Positions 45,779 to 56,429 of a stretch of DNA of 64,000 bases are shown in pieces. Below the pieces are notes generated by a model. That model saw only the letters and a program-made list of their open reading frames with translations. It did not search any database and was not told the DNA's origin. This stretch comes from Ailanthus altissimus (lineage: Eukaryota; Streptophyta; Magnoliopsida; Sapindales; Simaroubaceae): the NCBI GenBank assembly GCA_946807835.1, contig OX327702.1:13454001-13518000 (forward strand), given 5' to 3'. Made by a program: the position numbers and the translations under genes. Each line of letters starts with the position of its first letter. The stretch's first letter is position 1.

Positions 45779-48550
45779 TGTAATATCCAATCCCTATTAG
45801 TAGTATTGGCGCCTAGATTTCGGTATAGAACAAATAAGACACCGTAGGGTTACTCGATTTTTAACCCTATTAGAAATATTTTCTTTATAGTGCACGTGAG
45901 AGATATCAGACCTAATTTGGTAATTTCACACTTGATCGGTGCGCCGGACGACCCTAGAATATTTTTAGAATTTTTCTCTATTGACTTGGAAAAGAAAATT
46001 CTAATTTACTACATGAATTTCCATTTAAGGGTTATGAATGGAACAAGCCTTTGTTGAGAAACATAATCCATATATTAGAGAATGGACCAATTAGAAGAAA
46101 TCTCATGGATTGCCAAGTTGGAAGTTCTAGTTAGTTCTTTGAACTATTCTAACTAAATAGTTACAAATGAACTAATTACATAATTAGTTTTAACTAATGG
46201 CAAATTAGAAGTTTTAAGTAAGTTGAAGGGCAAAATGGTAAATTGAGGGAGCACTATATATATGTTAGAAGTGTGTAGAAATTTGAAGAGAGATCAAACC
46301 AACACTTAGCCAAAAAAAAAGAGAGAAATTCGAGCTTCAAAGGGGGTGCTGCTACAGTGACTATTCAAGTTTTTTTTTCATGATTTTTCATGTGTAATCA
46401 AGCCAAATTAAGGTTACAAACCAATTCCTAAGCTCAATTGAAGTCTCTATTAGTGGAAATTCAAGAAAAAGAGGTAAGAAAAGCATCTTTTATGAGTTTG
46501 ATAAGTGAGAATTCAAGAATGTGTTAATTGATGTTCTTATGTGTATTCTTGGCTTAGATTAAGTTAAATTCTAGTTTGGAGCTTGAAGGAGTCATCAATT
46601 TGAAGAAATTGGCAAGGTGAGAATTAGGGTTTTTGGTGATTTTGTTGTAGAGATTTCAATTGATTGTAATTAGGGCTTTAGAATGAAATTGGCATGATTT
46701 TGTTGTAATTGGAACAAGAAATTGAGAAAAGGAATGTGTTGTAACCTAGGGTGAAATTCTGCCACTTTAGGGAAGTTAGGAATTGAGTGATGTTTTGATT
46801 GAATTGTTGTGTGTAAATGATGCATTTTGTGAATGGAATGTATATGGTTGATGAAAAACCCAAAAATGAAGAAAATGGGACATAATTGTCCATGTTGGAA
46901 AGGTGAAGGGCAAGTATGTCCAATCAAATGATAAGGTGCTCAATAATTTTCAGGGCACCATATGGTGAGTTAGTTTCGATTATGGCTCCGTAACTAAAAT
47001 CGGGAAGTAGTTTACCTCCGGGCTTTGTATGTCGATTAGGGCATTTAGTAGTTAAATGAGATTCTAGTGTTCGATTTGGTTCTAAATGTCATTTATGGCG
47101 CGTAGGTAAGGATAACCGAGAGCGTTAACGGGAGCAGGAATCGGGAGCGAAATTGAGCACGGAGCGGTTGTGAGTGGAAATCTGCCATTTCTTTTACTTT
47201 TCGGTTATTATGTTTTCGCACAATGACTATGTATGTTTTATGAGCTTTCGATGCATAAACATGATTTATGATCTTGATATATTCATAGACATGCTTTTAC
47301 ATGATCGATTTGTGAAACAGTTTGAAAATTACTGCATTTGTTTTAAGGCCATTGGTACCCTCAGATTATAGTGGTGATGATTGTATTAGACCCGGCCGGT
47401 ATATCCCGTGCACATGGGCAGGTCTTGGGGGTGTGTCACTAACTCCGGGAAGTTGGGATGTCGAGTCATGTGAGTCGCTCTATGGGTACGGGATATTGTC
47501 TCGCTATATGCATGCGATGTAGGATTCTGCTGCGTAGCCAGTGAGATGTCTTGAGATGTCACTGTGGGTGCTGCTAGTTGAGGTGCCCCGTGACCTACTC
47601 ACGTATGCGGTGCTAGTTGAGTCGCTACGTGGGTATAGAGCTTTAGGGTTACCATTGGTACAATTTAGAAAGAAAATGGCCGAGCGAGAATTTTACTAGT
47701 TTTCGATTTACCGATAGCATTTATGCATTGATATGCACACAGTAGTTATTATGTTATACAGATTCTTAATATAGTTTTTCAAAGATGTAGATAAAACCCG
47801 CTCGGCAAGATTTCATTAGCATATGATATTATAAACCGTTTTACAATTTTACATCTATTTTAGAAGCATAATTTCTGCATTTACTTTAGAAATTGCTATC
47901 TTTGTATAATATTCTTGTAATTGAATTCTCATTTACACTCACTGAGCTCCTTTAGCTCACTCGTTTTATGTTTTATGTTTTAAACCCCTTTCCCAGGTGC
48001 AGGTCTCAGAACGTAAGCTGCTGATTCTCCGATCGCTGAGTAGTGGGCCGAATCCAAAGATAATTTTTGTACATGTAAATGTGCTAATAGCACTCTTTAC
48101 TTTATGCATAATAGTTGTAGGCATGTATATTTGTAAGTATGTGTTGAATCAAGAAGAAGAGATTTCCAGTTTATGATGATCATTTTTACTTTTATGATTA
48201 TGCTTATTTTATGATTTACACGAAATAATTGAGTTGTGTTGGATTTGATTTGAAAAGGACCGGAGGTCCGAATTGCTAGAATTGAGATGTGTTGGAATTA
48301 GAAGTAAAATTTCTTTGCAGGTTTATGTGGATTTTCCAAAAAACAAGGGAAACTCTGTCCGTTTGTTTTTAAAACTAAAGAGTCGTTTTCATGTATATTA
48401 CTAGATCTTCTTAGTAGTAACAAGAATTAAAAAAGGGTTCGCCTCGTGGAATTTCTTAACTTACCCAATTAGGTTCGGAGAAACTTCCGTCGGGGTGCCC
48501 GGCAGGGCCGCTGGGATCTATAGTAGAGGGTCTCGGGTCGGGTCCTGTTA
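45779..48550 (+). mobile_element. Solo LTR of the Tekay-like family
   Basis: It is about 98 percent or more like the LTRs at 18594 and 25736 by eye. It starts TGTAATATCC and ends GTCCTGTTA (usual TCA, so the terminal CA is TA here). A perfect target duplication tcatc lies at 45774-45778 and 48551-48555. It sits inside the integrase gene of gypsy G. No internal sequence remains, which indicates LTR-LTR recombination. Confidence 0.95.
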
Positions 48551-49020
48551 TCATCAGTTTTGTGACATAGAATGAAATGTGCCATCTTAGAAAATCTATC
48601 CATAACCACAAAAATTAAATTCCTACCACGTTTACACCTAGGCAAACCTAACACGAAGGCTATCAAAATATCAATCCAAGGCTGACTAGAATTAGGCAGT
48701 GGCATGTACAAATCATAGGGTTACACTCGAGATTTTGCTTGCTTACATGTGACACATTTACCATAAATTCTCTCAACATCTCTTTTCATGTGTGGCCAAT
48801 AAAAGTGTTCTTGCAAAACAACTAATATCTTAGCAACTCCAAAGTGTCCCATTAACCTTACACCATGGGATTTCCTTAATAACAAATCATGCAAAGAGTA
48901 ATTTGGCACACACAATTTATTTTCCCAAAATAAGAAGCCCTTGTGCCTAAAGAGCTTACCTACTACATTTTTCTCACAAGTTTGAAACTTCTCATAAAAA
49001 TCATGGTCTAAAGGATACAA
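48551..49020 (-). pseudogene. Integrase N-terminal half of gypsy G
   Basis: Minus-strand frame 49020-48721 carries the zinc module: LLRKSHGVRLMGHFGVAKI, FYWPHMKRDVERI and CVTCKQAKS. Frame 48711-48551 continues with [20 protein letters not shown] and [14 protein letters not shown]. In IAFVLGLP relatives have the first catalytic Asp (MDFVLGLP); here it is Ala. The frame runs into the solo LTR directly after the DD of CHKTDD; the frame's tail beyond 48551 is LTR sequence and not protein of this gene. Confidence 0.85.
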
Positions 49021-50340
49021 ATTTTTAAGATGCTCAAAACCAAGTAATTTTGCATTAAGAGTAGAAATTAATATGTACTTTCAAGAAAGTGCATCAACAA
49101 AGATGTTTTTCTTACCTTGTTTATATCGGATGACATATGGGAATGTCTCTATGAATTCCACCAATTGTATATGTCTCATGTTCAACTTATGTTGGCCTTT
49201 CAAATGCTTTAAGAACTCCTTAGGCCAAAGGCAATGTTGCCATATTTTTAATGTTTAAACCAATGCATACAATTCTTTAACATAAGTAGGGTAGTTTAAG
49301 GTTGCCCCGCTTAATTTCTCGCTGAAATATGCTATTTAGTTTTCCTCCTTGCATAAGAACTACGCCTATACCTATACCCGAAGCATCACATTCAATTTCA
49401 AATGTCTTAGTAAAATCAGGTAAAGCAAGTAAAAGAGCATGAGTTAATTTTTTCTTGATCAATTGGAACGCCTTTCTTGTTCATTTTCCCATTTGAATCA
49501 ACGCTCTTCTTGATGACTTTGGTAAGTGGTGTGGTGATGCTACTAAAGTCCTTCACGAACCTCTTGTAAAAACTAGTGAGTCTATGAAAACTATAAACAT
49601 GACCTACAGTCGTCGGACTTGGCCATTCTTGAATTGCACAGATCTTCTCTTCATCAACCTGTATTCCTTGTGCACTTACAACAAAACTAAGAAACACAAG
49701 CTTATTAGTTCAAAAGGTGCACTTCTTCAAGTTAGCAAATAACTTCTCTTTTCTAAGTACATCCAAAATAGATTTTAAATGTACAGCATGATCATCCAAG
49801 TTTTTGCTATAAATGCGAATATCATCAAAATAAACAACAACAAATCTTTCTATAAAAGTACATAATACATGGTTCATTAATCATATAAAAATAGTTGGTG
49901 CGTTAATCCAAATGGCATAACTAACTACTCATATATATCATATTTTATTTTAACAGCTGTTTTCCATTTATTGCCAACTTTCATTTTTATTTGATGATAC
50001 CCGCTCTTTAAATCAATCTTAAAAAATACACATACAAGCACCATGTAGCTCATCTAATATATCATCTAAGCAAGGAATAGGATGACGATACTTTACCGTT
50101 ATATTATTGATTGCTCAGCAATCAATGCACATTCTCTATGATCCATCCTTTTTAGGAACTAAAATCACTAGCACGACGCACAAACTCATACTTTTTCTTA
50201 TGTACCCATTTTTTTATCAATTCACTAACCTACTTTTTATCAGTAGCCATTTTTTTATCAATTCACTAACCTATTTTAATTTGATGTTCAATTCCTCAAA
50301 TATGAGGTAAACCAAGTGGAATCTCATTGGAAAAAATATC
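49021..50340 (-). pseudogene. Reverse transcriptase and RNase H of gypsy G
   Basis: On the minus strand from 50340: EFDDIFSNEIPLGLPHI, later FVVVYFDDIRIYSKNLDDH (catalytic YFDD near 49820), AQGIQVDEEKICAIQEWPSP, SFYKRFVKDFSSITTPL, then RNase [20 protein letters not shown] (49416-49330). The connection and catalytic blocks are those of Ty3/gypsy. Stops and frameshifts split it into frames 49697-49416 and 49462-49277. A 41-bp tandem duplication lies at 50206-50287. Confidence 0.85.
50206..50287. repeat. 41-bp tandem duplication in gypsy G
   Basis: CCATTTTTTTATCAATTCAC at 50206 recurs at 50247, with the CTAACCTA text following in both units. The period of 41 is not a multiple of three and breaks the frame. 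Confidence 0.85.
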
Positions 50341-51676
50341 ATCAAACTCCTACAAAAGAGAAACAACTAAACTAAGCAGAGAGGAGTCAAGTTGGTTAGT
50401 GTTTAAATACACCTCTTTGTATAAAAGAACAATCATTGCTTGATTTAACAACACCATTCTTTTTATTTCACTCATTTTTGCATAGAAGTTTTCTTTTCTC
50501 CCTGTTTTTCTCTCATTTTTCTCGGCCTTTTTTTTTTTTCTCTTTTTGATTTTCATTTGTTTTCTTTTCCTCACTATTTTTCTTTTGATCACTCTTTATT
50601 TGTAATCTCACTTGATCTTCATAGACTGCTTTGGTGACAAAGGGACTAGAGTGATTGTCCTTTGATCAAACAGAAACGAATATTTGTTGGTGAAACCATA
50701 GTGCTTAACATGCCGATCAAATTGCCATGGTCAACCTAGTAACAAATGTCCAGCTTGCATTGAAAATCACACAAATTTTATCTTCATATTTTTTGATCCG
50801 AAAGGAAACTAACACTTGTTTAGTAACCTTTACCTCAAGGAAACTAACACTTGTTTAGTAACCTTTACCTCACCACTATCATTTAGCCATTGCTATTTGT
50901 AAGGTTAAAGATGTTTAATTGCTGGCAGCCCTAATTTCTCAACCATTGTAGTGGTAGCAATGTTAGTATAACTATCTCTATCAATAATCACACTACATAC
51001 CTTATTTTGTACGTGACATCTAGTATGAAAGATATTTTCTTACTACACTTCATCACCTTCTTTCACTTGTATACTTAAAACTCTCATCGCAACTAATAAT
51101 TCACCTTGGGCAGTATATTCTTCATCATCTATTAATGCTTCCATGAGGAACTTTGGATCAACCTCTTCTGATGCATTTCTATAAGTATTTTTCTTTTTAT
51201 TGTCTGACATGTTTGCTTTAAAACAAAGTTAGAGAAATAAAAAAAGAAAGGAACCTCATACACTCTCTCACGTGTTTCACTCAAAGAATGATTCACTCAA
51301 CTTTCACTCTTGTTTCACACAAAATCAGATTGTCTTTTACCCTCTTATGTGCTCACCACTTAGGCCTTTTTTCACTGGTAGTAATCCCTTATAGGTTCTT
51401 ATTAAACTAATCAAACAAATATCACAATGTCCAACAACAATTCTCTAAGAACTCACCAAGAGAAATTTGAATTTAAAAATAACAAGACTGCGTCACGAAT
51501 TTGTTTTTTAGAGCAAGGAATTTAGATTTGTGAAATAAAAAAGGAACTCAAAGATGTAAAATTGAAATAATAATTACAAGAGTTGAATCACAATATTACT
51601 TTTTTTAATTCTTTTTTTCTTTTTGTTAATATAAAGATAGGAAAATCTGTAACTAGTGCCAAGCTCTGAAACTAGC
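50341..51676 (-). pseudogene. Gag-protease and pre-reverse-transcriptase region of gypsy G
   Basis: The minus-strand frame 50592-50350 contains a Lys-rich linker and then YAKMSEIKRMVLLNQAM and LLYKEVYLNTNQLDSSLLS, the segment preceding reverse transcriptase in one group of plant gypsy elements. Between 50640 and 51210 protease-like text is found with many stops (for example GFTNKYSFLFDQRTITLVPL). The upstream gag and leader (51210-51676) are too eroded to divide. A 35-bp tandem duplication is at 50802-50871. The primer-binding site GTTTCAGAGCTTGGC-like text near 51660-51674 is degenerate. Confidence 0.65.
50802..50871. repeat. 35-bp tandem duplication in gypsy G
   Basis: AAGGAAACTAACACTTGTTT and the 15 bases after it occur twice in a row, at 50802 and 50837, without a difference that I can see. 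Confidence 0.9.
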
Positions 51677-52220
51677 TGATACGATCCACACCAAGAATTT
51701 GATAAAGTTATAAATTAAGAAGGACTCTAAAACCATCTAAAAATAGATTTGTATGAAATTGCAACCTATTGCTTATATTGAAGCAAGAATCTTGGTATAA
51801 TGAAGACGCCACAATCAATTATAGAATGATTGATTGATAAGTTGAAGTAGAATGCCATGCAAAATTGTTCCGATAAGTTCAAAGAGTTCTAAATGAACCA
51901 AAGATAATTTTCTTAATTAAATTGCCGAAAATGCTTTGCTTTCATCCCTTATGTATTACAATATTTAATGACAACTTAAAAACTACTAACTACCAACTGC
52001 TACCAATAAGGCTTTATTTTAAACTAGCTTTCAAACTTTGTAACTGCAACAATAAATATACTATAGACTTTAATTAACCACCAGCTACCACCAATAACTA
52101 AGGCTTTATTTCAAACATTACAACTACTATAATAAATATTTATTGTAGGGTCCCAAAGCTTCTAACCACTTGGGTTGCTCATATAGGCTGCTATGCTACT
52201 ATTCCCATCATTCTCCAACA
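51677..52220 (-). mobile_element. 5' LTR of gypsy G
   Basis: On the plus strand it starts TGATACGATCCAC and ends CATTCTCCAACA, as in the 3' LTR. It is preceded by a degenerate primer-binding site. Confidence 0.75.
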
Positions 52221-52508
52221 CTTGATGAGTCAAAATTGGGTAATCACCAATTAATAAAACTCCACTTAATCCACCCATTTTGTGATATAAGGAATTTCTT
52301 CTAGATTATTCCAAAGCTTGAATCATGGCAATCCAACCTTGTGGAACAAGTGAAACATCTTCCTTGAGCCTCAATAAATTCACCTCAGCCCAAATGTTTT
52401 GAATCAATCAAATGAGAGTTTCTTTGAACCTTTTAGATCGAGCCCTTATAATCGGACACACTGGAACTTGAATAAGATTTGTATTCCATTGGTTAGTCAT
52501 GCCTTCGT
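52221..52508 (-). pseudogene. Second copy of the gypsy G pol 3' end
   Basis: The homology between the two G LTR regions does not stop at the LTR ends: 52221-52508 matches 44739-45017, including the C-terminal coding text. Thus LTR-pol end is followed by LTR-pol end. It is cut off at about 52508. Confidence 0.75.
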
Positions 52509-52693
52509 CAACTATTTATTAGTATTTAGTAGGCTTGTGGCATGTATTAGACCTTTCAAAACTTTGTATTCAAATAAATAATAAAGAGCATATGCATAAG
52601 CATACACAAGTGGCAAGAACATCACTATCAGTGATAAGAAACAAATTAAGAACACCCAACTCATTATGAATATTATCGCATGATCCCTTTCCA
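52509..52693. other. Short unassigned spacer
   Basis: This is AT-rich DNA without recognisable element ends between the G-element tail and the next LTR. Confidence 0.4.
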
Positions 52694-53192
52694 TGTGAGA
52701 TTAGGACTCTGCCGCATACTCTTTTTTTCTTTTTCTCCTAGAAAATCTAAAAGGATTCATATATTTCCTAATTTTAATAGCTTTCTAAGTTAATTGTTTC
52801 CTAGTTAATGTTTCTTAAATTTATTACTAGTTTCCTAAGTTAATGTTCCCTAATTTTACTAGTTATCTAAGTTAATGTTTCTTAAATTTATTACATTTCA
52901 AAATAGGTTTTTCTAAACTAGGATGGATGTTCCTAGTATATAAAGTAACCTAGGTGTGTTATTGGGAGGAAAACTTTGTGAACTATTTTCTTAAACTGCT
53001 GCATAACAGGAGAGCAAGAACTCTTTAAACAAAGCCTTGCCATTTTTTCTTAAAGTTTAAGATTCAAGTTTGCTATTTTTATCTTGTCTTCTTGAAATGA
53101 TTTATTTTTCTTTGTGTTTTATTGGATGATATCAACAATCTTTTATTTATGCAAATGATATAGCAAAGCCCATTAGTGCCTGTCTTGCATCA
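52694..53192 (+). mobile_element. Gypsy LTR, plus strand
   Basis: It begins near TGTGAGATTAGG and ends TCTTGCATCA. A TATA box TATATAAA is at 52937-52944. Upstream of it, TTTCCTAAGTTAATGTTCC-like text repeats imperfectly four times (52765-52890). The primer-binding site follows. The 5' end is a judgement, as no partner LTR is present. Confidence 0.65.
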
Positions 53193-53194
53193 GG

Positions 53195-53206
53195 TGGTAT
53201 TAGAGT
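53195..53206 (+). promoter_or_regulatory. Degenerate primer-binding site
   Basis: TGGTATTAGAGT has two changes from TGGTATCAGAGC, located just after the LTR end. Confidence 0.7.
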
Positions 53207-53217
53207 TAGGTCTTAAA

Positions 53218-53843
53218 ATGGTAGGCACTAGTAATCCATTTAAAGAATGCATAAATGCGTTGGAAACACATATGAAGGAGCTTTCAAAAAATATGTGGGA
53301 ATTGACTGTAAGCTTGCAAGTTAATAATCCACAAAATTAAAAAACAGTGGCAACAAGGAGAAGAGTGAACAGACAACCCCCTTCTATGTCTCCTAATATG
53401 AATTAGGATAAAGGAATCAAAAGTGAGGCAGAAGTAAGATCATGGGTTAAAGGGAGAAACATGAACTTAATGAGGAGGGCCCTACATTTTCAACATCCCG
53501 TGGGTTCATTAGAGGCCAAAGGGGTTGATGATGTGTTTGATAAGGTTTTCCCCCCAAGGTATATCCCTAACATCACTATAATGATACTTGTTAAGTGAAT
53601 CCTAAACTAACAACCTTTATTGGTACTGTAGATATCAAATAATTTTTGGACTGGATGTACGAGGTTGAGAGCTGTTTTGAGATTATGAATGTAAGGCTTG
53701 GGAGGAGGGTAACTTTGGCAACTTATAAGTTACGCAGAGGCGCTAATGCTTGGTGGCAATGCCATTAAGAGAGTTTGAGGGCAAATGGGTAGTAACTTGT
53801 TCGACAGTTGCAACAGATGCAAGCCCTTTTGAAGGGGCATTTA
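53218..53843 (+). pseudogene. Gypsy gag N-terminal part
   Basis: It starts MVGTSNPFKECINALETHMK, a short amphipathic stretch (ETHMKELSKNMWELTVSLQV) likely to form a coiled coil, then a stop at 53337-53339. Further on, FLDWMYEVESCFEIMNVR and VTLATYKLRRGANAWWQ form the capsid core common to plant gypsy gags. The gene is cut at 53844 by a B-family LTR; the rest of this element is not in the window. It is a plus-strand element, distinct from minus-strand G. Confidence 0.8.
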
Positions 53844-55060
53844 TGTTGGAGTTTATGTTTATGTGCCATTTTAATGCTGTACGAATATTAAATTATTTAA
53901 TATTTATACAGTAAATATTCTGTATAATCGTTAATATAATATAAATACATTGTATAATACTTGTAATATTACAAACATTATATGATCTAAAGGAGTTCAG
54001 ATCTGGTTTAAGAGTTTATACCAATGCTAAGAATTAGTAGAGCTAAGTGTTATATATATGCTAATAGTAGCACTGCTAAGAGTTAACGAATTATAAAAGT
54101 TAGCTAGATTTAAAAGGTTAGATCCTTGCCTATAATGAAACAAAGACTTAAGGGTATACTAGTATTGACATAGTTGTAAGGAGTTGGAATAGGTGCTAGG
54201 AGATGTCATTATGCAAGTATATCATCAAACACTATATTCCTGATCTGCTTCACCGATGCAGGTCTGTCAGTGGATCCATTTTATATAAATCAGTGTATGT
54301 TATATCTATGTGGTATAGATGGTTGTTCTTAATCGACCATGGGCTTACTGGAAGCTTGTATATGCATATGGGTATTCAACTAGGACTAAATACTGAACAA
54401 ACTCATGAAGATACCAATAGATGTCCTATGAAGCCGTCAATAGTGAGTCATCTCGAGTTTAGTAGAATACATGGTCCTTTGACCTGAGTACCACGGTAGG
54501 CTTGTAAGTGATCCACCATACTTTGGTTCCACGCATGGCACAGACCTTTCATGGTGTGACCACTGGTTATCGCTAGGTATTGTTCGATGCTTATGAAGTC
54601 TGATGTGTACATATATAGGATCCGTCATCTCTTATAGAGGAGTGGTATGTCTAGATGCTCTAAGATTATGTTTCAGAAAATCTCATGGCTACGAGTAGTG
54701 ACTTAGGAAAGGTGTTTCCAAAGGGGTGAACAATATAGCAAAGGCGTTTGTGTATATTAGTCTTGAAAATATAAATTTGGAGATAAGTTCATGGATGAGC
54801 ATCAAAGATTTGATGGTGCTGATCTATATTCTCGAACATTCAGGATATAGATGACGGAAGGATTATACATATGAGTTATGACTAGAGCTTATATGGTTTA
54901 ATGTGCTAATTTATAATATTTGTGACGTTTGCGTAGGGCATCAATCACAGACTCATGGAATAGTTCTATTTGACAAATTAGGCGTAAATCTATGAAGTCT
55001 TGCATTATGAAGTATACTCGTTGTGCACTGGGGCAGCGCATTGGATTGAATTGTTCGATC
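53844..55060 (+). mobile_element. B-family LTR copy B4, 3' truncated
   Basis: It starts TGTTGGAGTTTATG. It is colinear with B5 and B3 down to the GTGCACTGGGGCA block and the hairpin (about 55032-55050). It breaks off at TTGTTCGATC, where ACAGACTCATG, a string also present earlier in the LTR (54946-54956), begins a different sequence. Frames at 54203-54487 and 54437-54628 are LTR text. Confidence 0.8.
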
Positions 55061-55292
55061 ACAGACTCATGAAAGATTTTAATTTATTTCCGCTTGTTTA
55101 ATTATACTTTAATATACTATTTTTAGAATATTCGATGAATATTAGCTTATATATGTTTTGAAGAAAAATAAAAATTGGAAAACAAAATGTTTTACGTAAT
55201 GATTTCAGTTATTAGAATTATTTTCAAAAGCCATTGGTTACCCTTATCAGATCAGTAGAGTGGTGATAGTTTAGGAACTAACCAATATATCC
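55061..55292 (+). mobile_element. Diverged fragment from the middle of a Tekay-type LTR
   Basis: From about 55200, CAAAAGCCATTGGTTACCC, GAGTGGTGATAG and CCAATATATCC align with the LTR middle (27300-27365). It is directly followed by text matching the LTR start, so middle precedes start. Confidence 0.5.
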
Positions 55293-56429
55293 TATAATAT
55301 CTGATTCCTATCAGTAGTGTAGGTGCCTAGATTTCTATATAAAGCGATAAGACACCGTAAGGTTACCCGATTTTGAACGTATTAGAAATATTTTTTTTAT
55401 AGTGCGTGTGAGAGGTATTAGATCTAAATTGATAATTTCATACTCGATTGAAGTGTCAGACGGTTATGGAATATTTTTAGAATTTTTTTCTATTGGCTTA
55501 GACAAATGAAATTTCAATTTAATACACGAATTTCCATTTAAGGGCTATACATGGAACAAGCCTTTATTAAAAAACACAATCCATATGTTAGAAAATGGAC
55601 CAACTAGAGACCAGTTGATGGATTGTCAAGTTGAAAGCCTAGTTGGTTCCTTTGACTATTTTAACTATATAGTTAGAAATGAACCAATTAAATACTTCCA
55701 TTTTGAACTAATGACAGTTTAGAAATTTAGAATTAGTTGAGGGGCAAATTAGACTTTTGAAAGAGCACTATATAAGGATGAAGTGTCTAGAATTTGGCTA
55801 AGTTAAAAGCATAATATGTTAGAGCAAAAGAAAGGAAATTCTTACATGAGAAGGGGGATGCTGCTACAGTGATATTCAATAATTTTTTATGAGTTTTTAT
55901 GCTTGATCAAGTTAAAATAAAGCCAAACACAAGTTTTTAAGATCAATTGAAGCTTCTACTAGTGAAAATCCAAAGAAAAGAGGTACAAAAAGCATTATAT
56001 AGTAATGGTGGTGTATGATTTTTTTAAAGTTTAATTTTATTAATGTCTTGTGTGAATTCTTGATTTAGATTGAGTTAAATTCAAGTGTAGAACTCAAGAG
56101 AGACACCAAACTAAAGGAACTAGTAAGGTAAGAATTAGGGTTTGGAGTGATCTTATTGTAGAAACTTTAATTAAATGTCATTAGGGAATTAGAATTAAAT
56201 TGGCAAGATTTGAATGTTATTGGAACAAGAAATTATGAAAACATTTGTGTTGGGTGAGAAAGAGGAATTCGTCCACTTTAGGGATTTTAAGGTTGGATTT
56301 GTGTTTTGGTTCAATTATTATGTATAAATGATTCCTTGGGTTAATTGGATGTATATGGGTGATGAAAAATCAAAAAATGAAGAAAAATAGACATAATTGT
56401 CCATTCTTGGTAAGATGAAGGGCAATTAT
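55293..56429 (+). mobile_element. Old Tekay-type LTR fragment (5' part)
   Basis: It starts TATAATATCTGATTCC against TGTAATATCCAATCCC and follows the first 1.1 kb or so of the young LTR, with perhaps 20 percent or more difference. A TATA-like CTATATAAGG is at about 55768. It ends where B5 inserted at 56430. Confidence 0.8.

Larger units (their letters stand above)
44163..52220 (-). mobile_element. Ty3/gypsy element G, old and broken
   Basis: LTRs at 44163-44738 and 51677-52220 flank a minus-strand pol in the gypsy order (reverse transcriptase, RNase H, integrase). The order and motifs differ from the Tekay-like element: integrase ends LPGEYNISATFDV ... FQEERNDEG, without the chromodomain-like tail, as in another plant gypsy group that I do not name firmly. 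A solo Tekay-type LTR interrupts integrase. The right side continues with a second copy of the 3' end of pol (52221-52508). Stops and frameshifts are frequent and short tandem duplications are present. Confidence 0.85.

Noticed and set aside
50350..50592. Lys-rich 80-codon protein as a separate gene
   Set aside because: It is the linker and pre-reverse-transcriptase segment of gypsy G, recognisable from the text after the Lys-rich part.
54203..54487. 94-codon plus frame
   Set aside because: It lies in B LTR text that is non-open in the other copies.
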